From the NCBI GenBank assembly GCA_017477425.1, contig JAFUVT010000029.1, positions 62,001 through 126,000 on the forward strand: a stretch of DNA of 64,000 nt, read 5' to 3'. The position numbers and the translations under genes were made by a program. This document shows, piece by piece, positions 26,301-34,572 of this stretch (positions are counted from its first letter, which is position 1; every line of letters begins with the position of its first letter). The stretch comes from Bacteroidales bacterium. Lineage in GTDB: Bacteria > Bacteroidota > Bacteroidia > Bacteroidales > F082. The notes under the pieces were generated by a model. That model had not been told where the DNA came from. It ran no database searches and saw only the letters and a list, made by a program, of their open reading frames with translations.

Positions 26301-28377
26301 CTGTTGACATCACTTTAAAACCAGCATTGTCACCAATAACAACTCTCGCATTATCAGGAATGATAACTCTACCACCACTTTTTATAGTGATAACATCATT
26401 GATTTCAGTAAAGTCATCTAATGTGATTTCATTTGTAACTTCAAATCCTTTGGCCATGACATTTAAGGCAGGGTCTCCAAAAAGATTTAATTTGTACCGC
26501 ATCTCATCATCATTATCAAGAAGAAAGGCTTCTAAAATAAACTCTCCTGCAACATGAGACAAATCATTGTAAATTGCTTTGGGCAACAATCCGATAATAA
26601 AAGTAGAAGGGTGATAATAATATCCTGGTATCAATCTACCAGACCCTAAAAAACCAACCATGCCCGATTGTTCTTCATTAGTTGTTATGTTTTGAGCCAA
26701 ACAGTTTATAGAACAATCCATTTCTCCTGTGAGACAAGCATAACTTAAGCAAAACTGATTCATCGTATTACCATTATCTAAATAATCCAACAAATTATAA
26801 CCCGAAAGCGGCTCGATCAATGTTTGCCAACCGTTTACACTGCCATGTGTATCAATGATAAAAAGAGGCGAACCGCTATTAAGCATGTTAACTACTTTTG
26901 TTCTAAATGTGTCAATATCATCAATCCAACGATCTGCAGTAGTCAAAGTTCTATTCTGTCCAATAAGATTTCGTAAATATGGATAATAAGTACCGCTAAA
27001 ATAACCATTAAAAATGCTACGAATCGTGTCATTTGCTGCATTGACTATTTTGTTTTGGATAGGTCTATATTCTTTTTCTCTTTTTATAATCTTGTTAACA
27101 AAATTACTTAGTTGAACATTGTTTTCAACACAGAGCCTTCCAATAAACAAGTCACCAATATCATCATATTCATTTTGATTATTGTGAGTAATACAACTAA
27201 ACCAATAATCAGAAGGATACTTTAAGACCGGATAATCTATGAAATGCTGATGCACACCATGACTATATGATGTAGGAACAAAACCATGGTAATTGGTGTT
27301 TTCATGATCCTCACTAACTTTGACGGGAGGTTTCCCTACAAATAATACATAACCTAAATGCCCATCAAAAGTATGATGGGCATTATTTCCATCATATATT
27401 TTTTCTATACATGATTTCATTCTACCTTCCAATTTGTAACTGGGATCGCTATAAGAGAATCCGACTTGAAGAATATTGTCAATATTCAAAATAGCTACGT
27501 CAAAGCCATTATAGTTAGCTCTGTGTCTGGCTATTCGCATTAATTCATCTGACGGTTCACCATCTACGATGAATTGATCGGCACAAATAATTAAATAATC
27601 CGCTTGGATGCTATTTGCTTGAGCTACGGTCTGCAATTCGATGTAATTTACACTACCCCCTCCAGACCTCATATCATTTACCTCAGCCGTCATTCCAGTA
27701 GATTCATAGTTCAGCATCGTGTGTGCTGCCACATTGTTGAAAATGCCCAAATTAGCCGAAGTTGGACCTGTGGCATTTGAGAGCGTAAGGGTAACTTCTA
27801 TTTCGGTGGCCACATACAATATCTGCGTTGCAGGATTGTAACGAATAGGTGACGCCTGAATTTCAACATATTTCTGGTTTCGGAAGTACCCAGTTTCTTT
27901 CAGTTCTACGTTATTGGATGGAGATACCGTATTGTCCACATAACACAAAGCATTCTTGCTGAACACTTCCACAACATAACAAGTGCTGTCAGGATTGGTG
28001 ATTACTTGATGGTCAGGAGCTGGATAAACATTGTAATTGTTCAATACCTGTTCTTGAAGCACTTGGAAAGAGAGGCTGACATCGCTGCATTCTGGAATGG
28101 CTACCATCTGGCGAAATGATGGCAACTCAGGAGAGCCAACGGTTTGAGACCTTCTAGCCCCAGGAATAGAAAGCCTCTGATAGTTAGTATTGTTTTCGTT
28201 TATAGATTCCGAGTTGAATCCTTGCGTGCTGAAAAGCACACGAATGCATTGGCTGTTGCTTTCAGCGACTGTAGCACTGATTTCTTTGGGCGTAGAACTA
28301 CCAAGATTAGTCCATGTTTGCGCATGGAGAAAGATAGAAACCCAACATAGGGCGATGACAAAGAGTATCTTTTTCAT
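23335..28377 (-). CDS. C25 (gingipain-type) peptidase with beta-helix and T9SS sorting domain
   Basis: A 1680-residue secreted protein. Signal peptide (FVIALCWVSIFLHAQ), propeptide (~20-240), then a C25 caspase-like domain: catalytic His near residue 511 in FIIDTHGSVNGW and Cys near 546 in LSYACLTGEMD. Right-handed parallel beta-helix repeats occupy ~660-990 (NSITGCTSHGLIVYNSYADL), then a TPR-like helical stretch (~1030-1180), beta-propeller-like sequence, a fibronectin-like region (VALRWTEPELRPEEVLVGY) and a T9SS type A domain (VVSPNPTNGLVRVAG ... GVYLLRITDEDG ... RKVVME). It should cross the outer membrane by T9SS and stay surface-bound. The central ~3.3 kb is visibly more AT-rich than both ends, suggesting a mosaic gene. 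Confidence 0.9.
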   Translation of the reverse strand: MKKILFVIALCWVSIFLHAQTWTNLGSSTPKEISATVAESNSQCIRVLFSTQGFNSESINENNTNYQRLSIPGARRSQTVGSPELPSFRQMVAIPECSDVSLSFQVLQEQVLNNYNVYPAPDHQVITNPDSTCYVVEVFSKNALCYVDNTVSPSNNVELKETGYFRNQKYVEIQASPIRYNPATQILYVATEIEVTLTLSNATGPTSANLGIFNNVAAHTMLNYESTGMTAEVNDMRSGGGSVNYIELQTVAQANSIQADYLIICADQFIVDGEPSDELMRIARHRANYNGFDVAILNIDNILQVGFSYSDPSYKLEGRMKSCIEKIYDGNNAHHTFDGHLGYVLFVGKPPVKVSEDHENTNYHGFVPTSYSHGVHQHFIDYPVLKYPSDYWFSCITHNNQNEYDDIGDLFIGRLCVENNVQLSNFVNKIIKREKEYRPIQNKIVNAANDTIRSIFNGYFSGTYYPYLRNLIGQNRTLTTADRWIDDIDTFRTKVVNMLNSGSPLFIIDTHGSVNGWQTLIEPLSGYNLLDYLDNGNTMNQFCLSYACLTGEMDCSINCLAQNITTNEEQSGMVGFLGSGRLIPGYYYHPSTFIIGLLPKAIYNDLSHVAGEFILEAFLLDNDDEMRYKLNLFGDPALNVMAKGFEVTNEITLDDFTEINDVITIKSGGRVIIPDNARVVIGDNAGFKVMSTGSLSIGENVSIKGINGNNSFIQIAGGEFITPTQGNISFEKMNVKFSNPSFVANKTYNLNNLSFSMTEVYTAAVNMYVTNCKFEKSSNVCADHTYFSVVNSDFDRSGLVVGNTSIIGIPVGGVLPTTSAFVNNCEFIDCIPFEYPTYGLSRATSNSAIRLQNVSNYELQNNTFVHCVEGVYIKNSGNNQYCQLYKNSITGCTSHGLIVYNSYADLHKNTISGNGGIGVSIYNNSLVTLNDSPGNPNDYQLISLNNPYQIYASNNAFPKCNYNKFIGNNNGDYWMYYEANGAAASTTSTSQFNVKYNNWDGNIGFNPNVVFNVPNRFEWLPFWNIAKSGEGLTESEMLYEQAVQDFEDSLYVKAKSGFLHVISDYPEDWVAISALKELLRVENCLDKDYSNLKSYYLTNETIQQHGALKQLADFLSARCDVNMKKYEDALEWYATQLSDENLTYQDSIFYIIDVGDIYYLMGEDSVCRGNLPLWFEKHKEVLPKSIIEHEKNTNHLLSTLPFEKSIEHKQPLYGEFYSFVGWEDNSGGSGIRSVAHYTEHGKKVELPYSYFIDDPEAMGVGDLITDATSGVLYNKDDGASQTNKLYRSMDYGHTWEAIDDLSSYSDEYWTFMNAPGVLLKLSHIVPGELKISYDYGSHFEVMDIPAFGGTNEAGWNVGEFFKGSYSYELSSYYLTHSMDFNQTVDTVYYSEQDFLNMRAGAKEGELYTYYPSYDDPNYYTISYKLFFSPDYGQHQQMVLSVDSIIIGDVYVMDSWEFVVDSEPGVFFSIKRENSIIYANSGKIWIDYYRDYGETLVTTYFHHFRPDWFSQHSPVMDCEVAGFDENSVALRWTEPELRPEEVLVGYRVYRGETLISGDLITEAEYIDHYSGSGRLKYHVLAVYSDCETSKSYNIVYCEQTDGVDENVVENDIVVSPNPTNGLVRVAGNDIAEIQVYNALGQLVKTAQNTNEINLKGLPQGVYLLRITDEDGNIATRKVVME

Positions 28378-28404
28378 GATTTTGAGGTTTTATGTTATCG
28401 TCTG

Positions 28405-28435
28405 CAAATATATACATTTTTTTCAAATAAACAAA
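28405..28435 (-). promoter_or_regulatory. Promoter of the C25 peptidase gene
   Basis: On the minus strand TTTG (28432-28435), 19 bases, TATATTTG (28405-28412); the ATG lies 28 bases downstream. Confidence 0.7.
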
Positions 28436-28532
28436 AACAAATTGGATTTTGTAATAATAGGATACAATAAAACGAAAACCACAGCGTTAAACCGTCAAAA
28501 TCAACTATTGAATTAACTCAAACCCAATCATT

Positions 28533-30944
28533 ATGAAACATCATTTCTTCCGCCGATGGCTTGTCGCCATCGGCTTGGTGCTGGCCTGTGTGCCCACCTT
28601 TGCGCAACGGCGCACCATCAGCGGCTATGTGATGGACGCCGCCAGCAAGGAAACCCTCATCGGGGCGACCGTGGTCGACAAAAACTCCGGAAAAGGCTGT
28701 GCCACCAACAGTTACGGCTTCTACACCTTGACGTTGAACCAAGGCGACGTTGAACTGCAAGTCTCGTATGTGGGCTACACACAGCAAACCAAGTCCATTG
28801 AACTCAAAGAAAACCTCAGCCTCAACTTCGCGCTCGAAACCAATACGACTTTGGACGAAGTGGTGGTGGAAGGCACCCGCGCTACGGTGAGTGCGCGCAG
28901 CCCGCAGATGAGTGTGGTGGAGCTGCCCGTGCAGCAAATCAAGAGCATCCCGACCTTGTTTGGCGAGGCCGACGTGCTGAAAGCCATCCAACTGCTGCCT
29001 GGCGTGCAAAACGGCTCGGAAGGTTCGGCCGGCATGTATGTGCGCGGCGGCGGTCCCGACGAGAACCTGCTGCTGCTCGACGGCGTGCCCGTCTACAACG
29101 TCAACCACATGCTCGGTTTCTTCTCCGTCTTCAACCCCGACGCCCTGAAGAACGTCACCTTATACAAAGGCAGCTTCCCGGCGCATTTTGGCGGACGACT
29201 CTCCTCGGTGGTCGACATCCGCATGAAGGAAGGCGACATGCAGCAATACCACGGCAACGTGAGCGTGGGACTGATCTCATCGAAACTCAACTTCGAAGGT
29301 CCCATCGTGAAGGATAAACTGTCGTTCAATCTCTCCTTCCGCCGTACCTACAGCGACCTGCTGATGAAGCCCGCCCTCTGGGTGGCCAAACACTATGAAA
29401 ACGATATGAGCAAGCTCAAGGCTGGCTACTATTTCTACGACTTCAACGGCAAGCTCAACTGGAAGATTTCCGACAAGGACAGGCTGTATCTGAGTTTCTA
29501 TTCAGGCGACGATGCCATCTATTTCGGCGTGAAATACAAGGACTATTCCTACAACGACGTCCAATATGTTGACAATATGGGCCTCAGTTGGAAATGGGGC
29601 AACAAGGTGAGTGCGCTCCGATGGAACCACGTCATGTCGCAAAAGCTCTTCATGGACGCCTCGGTCAACTACACGCAATACCGCCACAACCTCGGCATGG
29701 AAATCAAGGAAGAGGCCATCTATCAGAACCAAAACTCCAATATCTTTAACGCATACAATATGGCCTACAAGTCGGGTATCAATGACTTGACCGCGAAGGT
29801 CGACTTCGACTACACTCCCCTTCCGAACCACGAGATTCGCTTCGGCGGCAACTACACGTATCACATGTTCCGTCCCGAGGTGCAGTCGCTGAAAATCACC
29901 GATGGCGACTACGCCGTCGACACCATCGTCGGCGCCTCCAATGTCTTCGCCCACGAGACCGCCCTCTATGCCGAGGACAACATGACCTTTGGCGACATTT
30001 TCCGCGTGAATGCGGGCGTGCATTACTCGACTTTCACCGTCGAAGGCAAGACCTACCAAAGCGTGCAACCCCGTCTCAGCACCAGCGTGATGCTGGCCTC
30101 CAACCTCTCGCTCAAGGCGGGCTATGCCTACATGACGCAGTATGTCCACCTGCTCTCCAACAGCAGCCTCAGCCTGCCCACCGACCTCTGGGTGCCCGTC
30201 ACCAAGAAAATCGTCCCGATGAACGCCCACCAAGTCTCGCTAGGTGCCTTCTACGAGTTGCCGCGATTGTTCGACATCTCCCTTGAAGGCTACTATAAGA
30301 CCATGGACAACCTGTTGGAATATAAAGACGGCGCCTCGTTCTTTGGCTCCAGCGAGACATGGGAGAACAAGGTCTGCCTCGGCAAAGGCTGGGCCTATGG
30401 CGTGGAGTTCTTGGTGCAACGTAGCTTCGGCAAGACCACGGGCTGGGTGGGCTACACCTGGGCACATTCCAAGCGGCAGTTCGACCGCGAAGGCATGATG
30501 ATCAACGACGGCAAGGTGTTTCCCGCCAAATACGACCGTCGTCACGACCTGAGCATCACCGTGCAGCACAAGTTCAGCGACCGCTTCGACCTCAGCGGCA
30601 CTTGGGTCTTCAGCAGCGGCAACTGCGGCACCCTCGGAACTCAAATCTACGAAGGGCTGCCCAACGAATGGGGCTCCATCCCGCAATTGCAGGCACTCGA
30701 ACGCAACAACTTCCGCATGGGCAACTACCACCGCCTCGACCTCAGCATGAACTTCCACAAGCAGAAAAAACACGGCATCCGCACCTGGAACCTCAGCGTG
30801 TATAATGCCTACAACCACAACAATCCTTTCATAGTTTACACCAATTACCAATGGGATGACGCCACCGACACGGAGCACAAAGTCCTGATGCAGGCCAGCA
30901 TCTTCCCCATCATCCCTTCAGTTTCATATAGTTTCAAATTCTAA
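28533..30944 (+). CDS. TonB-dependent receptor with carboxypeptidase-regulatory-like domain
   Basis: An 803-residue outer-membrane receptor. Signal peptide (residues 1-24), then a CarboxypepD_reg-like domain (~28-115; RTISGYVMDAASKETLIGAT), a plug domain (~125-235; IPTLFGEADVLKAIQLLPGV, MYVRGGGPDENLLLLDGVPV) and a 22-strand barrel ending SVSYSFKF. No SusD partner follows; instead a DUF4249 lipoprotein begins 21 bases later, a pairing common in Bacteroidota. It imports an unknown substrate with energy from TonB-ExbBD. The 28378-28532 upstream gap is AT-rich and contains no gene; only the minus-strand promoter is clear in it. Confidence 0.93.
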   Translation: MKHHFFRRWLVAIGLVLACVPTFAQRRTISGYVMDAASKETLIGATVVDKNSGKGCATNSYGFYTLTLNQGDVELQVSYVGYTQQTKSIELKENLSLNFALETNTTLDEVVVEGTRATVSARSPQMSVVELPVQQIKSIPTLFGEADVLKAIQLLPGVQNGSEGSAGMYVRGGGPDENLLLLDGVPVYNVNHMLGFFSVFNPDALKNVTLYKGSFPAHFGGRLSSVVDIRMKEGDMQQYHGNVSVGLISSKLNFEGPIVKDKLSFNLSFRRTYSDLLMKPALWVAKHYENDMSKLKAGYYFYDFNGKLNWKISDKDRLYLSFYSGDDAIYFGVKYKDYSYNDVQYVDNMGLSWKWGNKVSALRWNHVMSQKLFMDASVNYTQYRHNLGMEIKEEAIYQNQNSNIFNAYNMAYKSGINDLTAKVDFDYTPLPNHEIRFGGNYTYHMFRPEVQSLKITDGDYAVDTIVGASNVFAHETALYAEDNMTFGDIFRVNAGVHYSTFTVEGKTYQSVQPRLSTSVMLASNLSLKAGYAYMTQYVHLLSNSSLSLPTDLWVPVTKKIVPMNAHQVSLGAFYELPRLFDISLEGYYKTMDNLLEYKDGASFFGSSETWENKVCLGKGWAYGVEFLVQRSFGKTTGWVGYTWAHSKRQFDREGMMINDGKVFPAKYDRRHDLSITVQHKFSDRFDLSGTWVFSSGNCGTLGTQIYEGLPNEWGSIPQLQALERNNFRMGNYHRLDLSMNFHKQKKHGIRTWNLSVYNAYNHNNPFIVYTNYQWDDATDTEHKVLMQASIFPIIPSVSYSFKF

Positions 30945-30965
30945 TCACAAAACAAACAAAACAAT

Positions 30966-31991
30966 ATGAAAACCAATAAATTAGCAATAGCAATCCTCCT
31001 CGGAGCCGCTTTCTTGACTTCCTGCGAAAAGGAAATCGAATTCAAAGGCGAGCAGACTGACCCGAAATTGGTCATCAACAGCATCGTGTCATTGGACGAG
31101 CCCGTCAAGGCCTATGTCAGCAAGAGCTATTTCTTCTTAGACAATGACGAAAACACCCAAGCCCCCGACGACATTGAGGTTTCGCTCTTTGTGAACGGCA
31201 ACCTCATCGGTGAGATGACACCTTCCGCCGATACTGTTTGGTACAACCAAGAAATGAATGACTATCGACTGGTTCCCTGCTTTGTCAACGATTATCGTCC
31301 GCAAGAAGGCGATATCGTCCAAATCAAAGCCTCAGCCAATGGCTTCGACGACGTGGAAGGCACGACAAGTGCGCTGCCGAAAGCCGTCGATTGCGCCATG
31401 GAGGTGAAAGTGACAGAGTGGCATGGTTGGTATCAGCAAAGTTACAATTTCGACACCCATGAATACGAAGAAGACAGCATTTGGATGGTGACCGGAATCC
31501 TGAATCTGACCTTTACCATCACCGATCCTAACCCAGGGCAAACTGATTGCTTCAGGCTCATCAGAAGCAGAAACAGCCACATGTCCGTTGGCGCAAACAT
31601 CCGTTCCGTCAGCTTCGACTACGACGACCCGATTTTCGAAACGGGCATGACGGAGAACGAGTTCTTCGACGCCAGCGACTTGGACACCCGTCCCGAAGGC
31701 GTGTTCACCGACATGCTCTTCGACGGCGGTTCCTATCGCATCAAAGTGGAAGCCAACTTCTATTGCGATGTCGACGAAGACTTCGACCCCGATTTCTTCC
31801 GCGTGCCCTTCATGGTGGAGCACCTCTCGAAGGAATACTACCACTACCTGAACACCTGCAACCAAGGCGACGATTACATGCAGATTTTGGCCGAGCCGAT
31901 TCATGTCTATTCCAATGTCACCAATGGCTATGGCGTCGTGGGTGGCAGGGCCATCGACACCATGTGGGTTGACTTGCCATTGGAAGAATGA
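30966..31991 (+). CDS. DUF4249 family lipoprotein
   Basis: A 341-residue lipoprotein (LGAAFLTSCEKEIEFKGE). The start KLVINSIVSLDEPVKAYVSKSYF and the later EDSIWMVTGILNLTFTITDP fit DUF4249, a family found next to TonB receptors without SusD. The immunoglobulin-like strand pattern at residues ~55-110 (DDIEVSLFVNGNLIGE) is typical. It probably sits on the cell surface as an accessory of the receptor encoded just upstream, but its ligand and role are unknown. Cotranscription is likely. Confidence 0.88.
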   Translation: MKTNKLAIAILLGAAFLTSCEKEIEFKGEQTDPKLVINSIVSLDEPVKAYVSKSYFFLDNDENTQAPDDIEVSLFVNGNLIGEMTPSADTVWYNQEMNDYRLVPCFVNDYRPQEGDIVQIKASANGFDDVEGTTSALPKAVDCAMEVKVTEWHGWYQQSYNFDTHEYEEDSIWMVTGILNLTFTITDPNPGQTDCFRLIRSRNSHMSVGANIRSVSFDYDDPIFETGMTENEFFDASDLDTRPEGVFTDMLFDGGSYRIKVEANFYCDVDEDFDPDFFRVPFMVEHLSKEYYHYLNTCNQGDDYMQILAEPIHVYSNVTNGYGVVGGRAIDTMWVDLPLEE

Positions 31992-32059
31992 AAGCCCCAT
32001 TTTATCGAATAATTTTTCAAAATAATTTCATTTTTTTCCATCCATTCACGATACTTTCC

Positions 32060-32067
32060 TACATTTG
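32060..32067 (+). promoter_or_regulatory. Promoter -7 box, DUF937 gene
   Basis: TACATTTG, 41 bases before the ATG at 32109. Confidence 0.55.
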
Positions 32068-32108
32068 CAGTTCAAATAAAAGAAGTCTAACCTAAAAAAT
32101 AACGAAAA

Positions 32109-32633
32109 ATGGATTTAAGCAACATCTTAGGCGCATTGACAGGCAATGATGCCGCCAGCGCCGTCGCACAAAACCTCAAACTCGACCAGAAGCAAGTGTC
32201 TTCGGTCATCACCGCTGCTCTGCCGTCGCTCCTCGGCGCCATGCAGAAGAACGCCTCCACCGAGGCGGGTGCGGCTTCTTTGTCACAAGCCCTCGGCAAC
32301 CACGCCGTCAACGCGGGCAACATTCTCGGCAACCTGAAAGGCAACGACCTGACCGATGGCAACAAGATCTTGAGCCACATCTTCGGCGGCAACCTCAGCA
32401 ACGTGTTGGGTGGCATCTCGAAGCAAACGGGCGTGGCTTCCAACTCGGTAAGCAGCATCCTGGCTTCCATCGCTCCCAGCTTGCTGGCCCTTCTGGGTAA
32501 AGGCCAACAAACCAACGGCGTCAATGCAGCTGGTTTGGCTGGAATGCTGGGTGCCTTGCTTGGTGGCGGACAGCAACAAAGCAGCGGCCTTGGCAGCATC
32601 TTGGGCGGCCTCGGCAGCATCTTCGGGAAGTAA
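32109..32633 (+). CDS. DUF937 family protein
   Basis: A 174-residue protein composed of Ala/Gly/Leu-rich helices with repeating hydrophobic pattern: SSVITAALPSLLGAMQKNAS near residue 30 and the similar SSILASIAPSLLALLGKGQQ near 115, a tandem arrangement typical of DUF937. The C-terminus is glycine-rich (GLGSILGGLGSIFGK). It has no signal peptide. The function is unknown. It has its own promoter and is followed by a large palindromic repeat. Confidence 0.88.
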   Translation: MDLSNILGALTGNDAASAVAQNLKLDQKQVSSVITAALPSLLGAMQKNASTEAGAASLSQALGNHAVNAGNILGNLKGNDLTDGNKILSHIFGGNLSNVLGGISKQTGVASNSVSSILASIAPSLLALLGKGQQTNGVNAAGLAGMLGALLGGGQQQSSGLGSILGGLGSIFGK

Positions 32634-32660
32634 GTTTTCCCACGCAGAAAACAACACCAA

Positions 32661-32762
32661 CCCTAAACCGTCATAGCGGGCTTGACCCGCTATCTCCCAA
32701 GCAAAAGGCACGCCTTCGTGCATGGGAGATGGCGGATGTTCCTCCGCCATGACGGTTTAGGG
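32661..32762. repeat. 102-bp nested palindromic repeat (CCGTCATNGCGG family)
   Basis: The outer arms CCCTAAACCGTCAT (32661-32674) and their exact complement (32749-32762) enclose two inner hairpins (GCGGGCTTGACCCGC and GGCGGATGTTCCTCCGCC) and the paired TCTCCCA/TGGGAGA. The structure looks like a compound REP element. A T-run follows at 32764-32771, so it may also terminate DUF937 transcription. Confidence 0.88.
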
Positions 32763-32795
32763 TGTTTTTTTGTCTTTTCAGGTCTGTTTTAGGGA

Positions 32796-32870
32796 CTACT
32801 CCACAATCGTCATCTCGTCAATCAAGTGGGAGGCAACAGCGGATTGTCGATGAAATTTTTCTAAGAATGC
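32796..32870 (-). pseudogene. Remnant of the 3' end of an S46 peptidase gene
   Basis: On the minus strand the last codons read SHLIDEMTIVE then TAG. The intact S46 peptidase at 36458-38593 ends GHLIDEMTIVE, and the DNA at 32799-32826 is nearly identical to 36460-36487 over about 27 bases. Upstream, the similarity (a FIDN-like piece) needs a frame change and then fades into the next promoter. I read this as the scar of a deleted or recombined second copy. Confidence 0.7.
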
Positions 32871-32890
32871 TTGCGATACGAAAAAAATGA

Positions 32891-32898
32891 TATTTTTG
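32891..32898 (+). promoter_or_regulatory. Promoter -7 box, three-gene operon to the C10 peptidase
   Basis: TATTTTTG, 25 bases before the ATG at 32924. Confidence 0.65.
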
Positions 32899-32923
32899 CA
32901 ACGTTAATTAAAACGATACCAAG

Positions 32924-34042
32924 ATGAAACATTTCAAATCACTCATCATTGCTGCCATTTTAGGATTCGCGGCACACGCTTCAGCACAGACCTATACACC
33001 TTGGGTGTTGGGCGGCAACAGCCTTTCACCCACAACGCCACCAACCACGGCAGTTTTCGGGACCACCTCAGACAATCCCATTGAAATCCGTACATACAAT
33101 CTGATGAGAATGTACATTGATGGTGGTAATGGTAAAACCAGTGGCTTCATTGGAGTGAACACTAACACGCCTCGGCAGATGCTCCATGTGAAAGGAGGCA
33201 ACATACTCATTTCGCGTACGGCAGACACCACCAACAAGGCTCTCGGCTCGACCAATGGATCTATCCTTTTCGGCGACGAAACTTCCCAAACATTCCCCTA
33301 TGGCTCGTGGGGCATTGAATATGTCAACGACAGTACACAAGGCCATGGACTCAACTTTTGGAAGACTTGGGACCAAAACGGTGGTGGACTTAATAATGTC
33401 GTTTTCCTTTGTGAAGAAAAAGATTACAAAGGCTATGTCGGCATTGGAACCAACCATCCCAAGCAGAAATTGCATGTGATTGATGGCAACATCCTCATAT
33501 CAAGGTCGACAACAACTAGTACTGCTCCAGGCTCAGCCTGTGGTTCAATGATGTTTGGCAACGTGGTAGGTGATGGACATCCCTTGTCTAAATGGGCCAT
33601 CGGCTATTGCTGCGACGATGACGGCAACGGGGGATTGAATTTCTGGAGACCTTACAACTCACAGACAGGTGTGTTGAATTATGCCATATACATTGACGAC
33701 AAGAATGGCTATGTCGGTATCAATACAAAATGCCCTACTTCAAGGCTTTCCGTGGACGGGACAATCCGCGCGAAAGAAGTAATTGTCACTTTGGATGGGT
33801 GGTGCGATTATGTGTTCCATCCTGACTACAAGTTGACTGGACTATACGAGCTGGAAGCCTATGTGAAGAACTACCATCATCTGCCGGGCGTGCCTACTGA
33901 AAGCGAGGTGCTTGAAAACGGAGTTCAATTAGGTGAGATGAACGCCATCCTTTTGGAAAAGGTTGAGGAACTGACGCTGTATGTCATCGAACTGCAAAAG
34001 CAGATAGATGAGCTGAAACGGCAAAATGAGGAAAGGGAATGA
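32924..34042 (+). CDS. Secreted tail-fibre-like protein with C-terminal coiled coil
   Basis: A 372-residue exported protein (signal peptide ending AAHASAQ). The body has three similar blocks with the pattern GFIGVNTNTPRQMLHVKGG, GYVGIGTNHPKQKLHVIDG and GYVGINTKCPTSRLSVDG, as in trimeric phage tail-fibre proteins. The C-terminal part (YHHLPGVPTESEVLENGVQL, then a heptad-like helix ending KQIDELKRQNEERE) recurs in many Bacteroidota surface proteins related to the S74 chaperone region but lacks the cleavage domain. It is the first of three tightly linked genes and overlaps the next by four bases. Confidence 0.78.
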   Translation: MKHFKSLIIAAILGFAAHASAQTYTPWVLGGNSLSPTTPPTTAVFGTTSDNPIEIRTYNLMRMYIDGGNGKTSGFIGVNTNTPRQMLHVKGGNILISRTADTTNKALGSTNGSILFGDETSQTFPYGSWGIEYVNDSTQGHGLNFWKTWDQNGGGLNNVVFLCEEKDYKGYVGIGTNHPKQKLHVIDGNILISRSTTTSTAPGSACGSMMFGNVVGDGHPLSKWAIGYCCDDDGNGGLNFWRPYNSQTGVLNYAIYIDDKNGYVGINTKCPTSRLSVDGTIRAKEVIVTLDGWCDYVFHPDYKLTGLYELEAYVKNYHHLPGVPTESEVLENGVQLGEMNAILLEKVEELTLYVIELQKQIDELKRQNEERE

Positions 34043-34569
34043 AAATGAAAGCAGGTTGGTTACTTTTCTTTTTTCTCATGATGAGTAAGGTATGTCTTTC
34101 TCAATCAACTAAGTCGGATATAGAGCCTTATCACTTTGGTTTTAGATACAAAGCTTCTAAAGAAATAATAGACAGGGAAACACTAGCCACAATGCTTGAT
34201 GCAGAAATGTTTGCCTCTTATTCTAAAGCACGAAACGAACGGATTGTAGCTTTACCATTATGGATAGTTAGTGGTGTCGGCCTCTCTGCTTCTGCTTATT
34301 TTGCTTTTATGGGTCTGGATGATTGTCTGCATCCATCGCCTGTGGATTATGAGAACCCGATGATGCCCGCAGCGCCATTCTTGTTTGTAGCATCAGGCGT
34401 TCTTTTTGCGGCCACATTAGCTCCTATGATTCCTGCTATTATCTTAACCATTGACAGTAAAAAAAGGTTGAATGGGATTGCATCCAGTTTTAATACAAAA
34501 GGCAGAGAAACAATATCTATAGAGTTTGGAGGCATAAACAATGGAATAGGATTTGCAATTAACTTTTGA
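34039..34569 (+). CDS. Hypothetical exported membrane protein
   Basis: A 176-residue protein with an N-terminal signal or anchor (WLLFFFLMMSKVCLS) and two more hydrophobic segments (residues ~75-95 and ~113-138). The rest is polar (YHFGFRYKASKEIIDRETL). I do not recognise the family. It starts in the stop codon of the tail-fibre-like gene and ends three bases before the C10 peptidase gene, so it belongs to the same operon. Its base composition is more AT-rich than that of core genes. Confidence 0.65.
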   Translation: MKMKAGWLLFFFLMMSKVCLSQSTKSDIEPYHFGFRYKASKEIIDRETLATMLDAEMFASYSKARNERIVALPLWIVSGVGLSASAYFAFMGLDDCLHPSPVDYENPMMPAAPFLFVASGVLFAATLAPMIPAIILTIDSKKRLNGIASSFNTKGRETISIEFGGINNGIGFAINF

Positions 34570-34572
34570 ATT

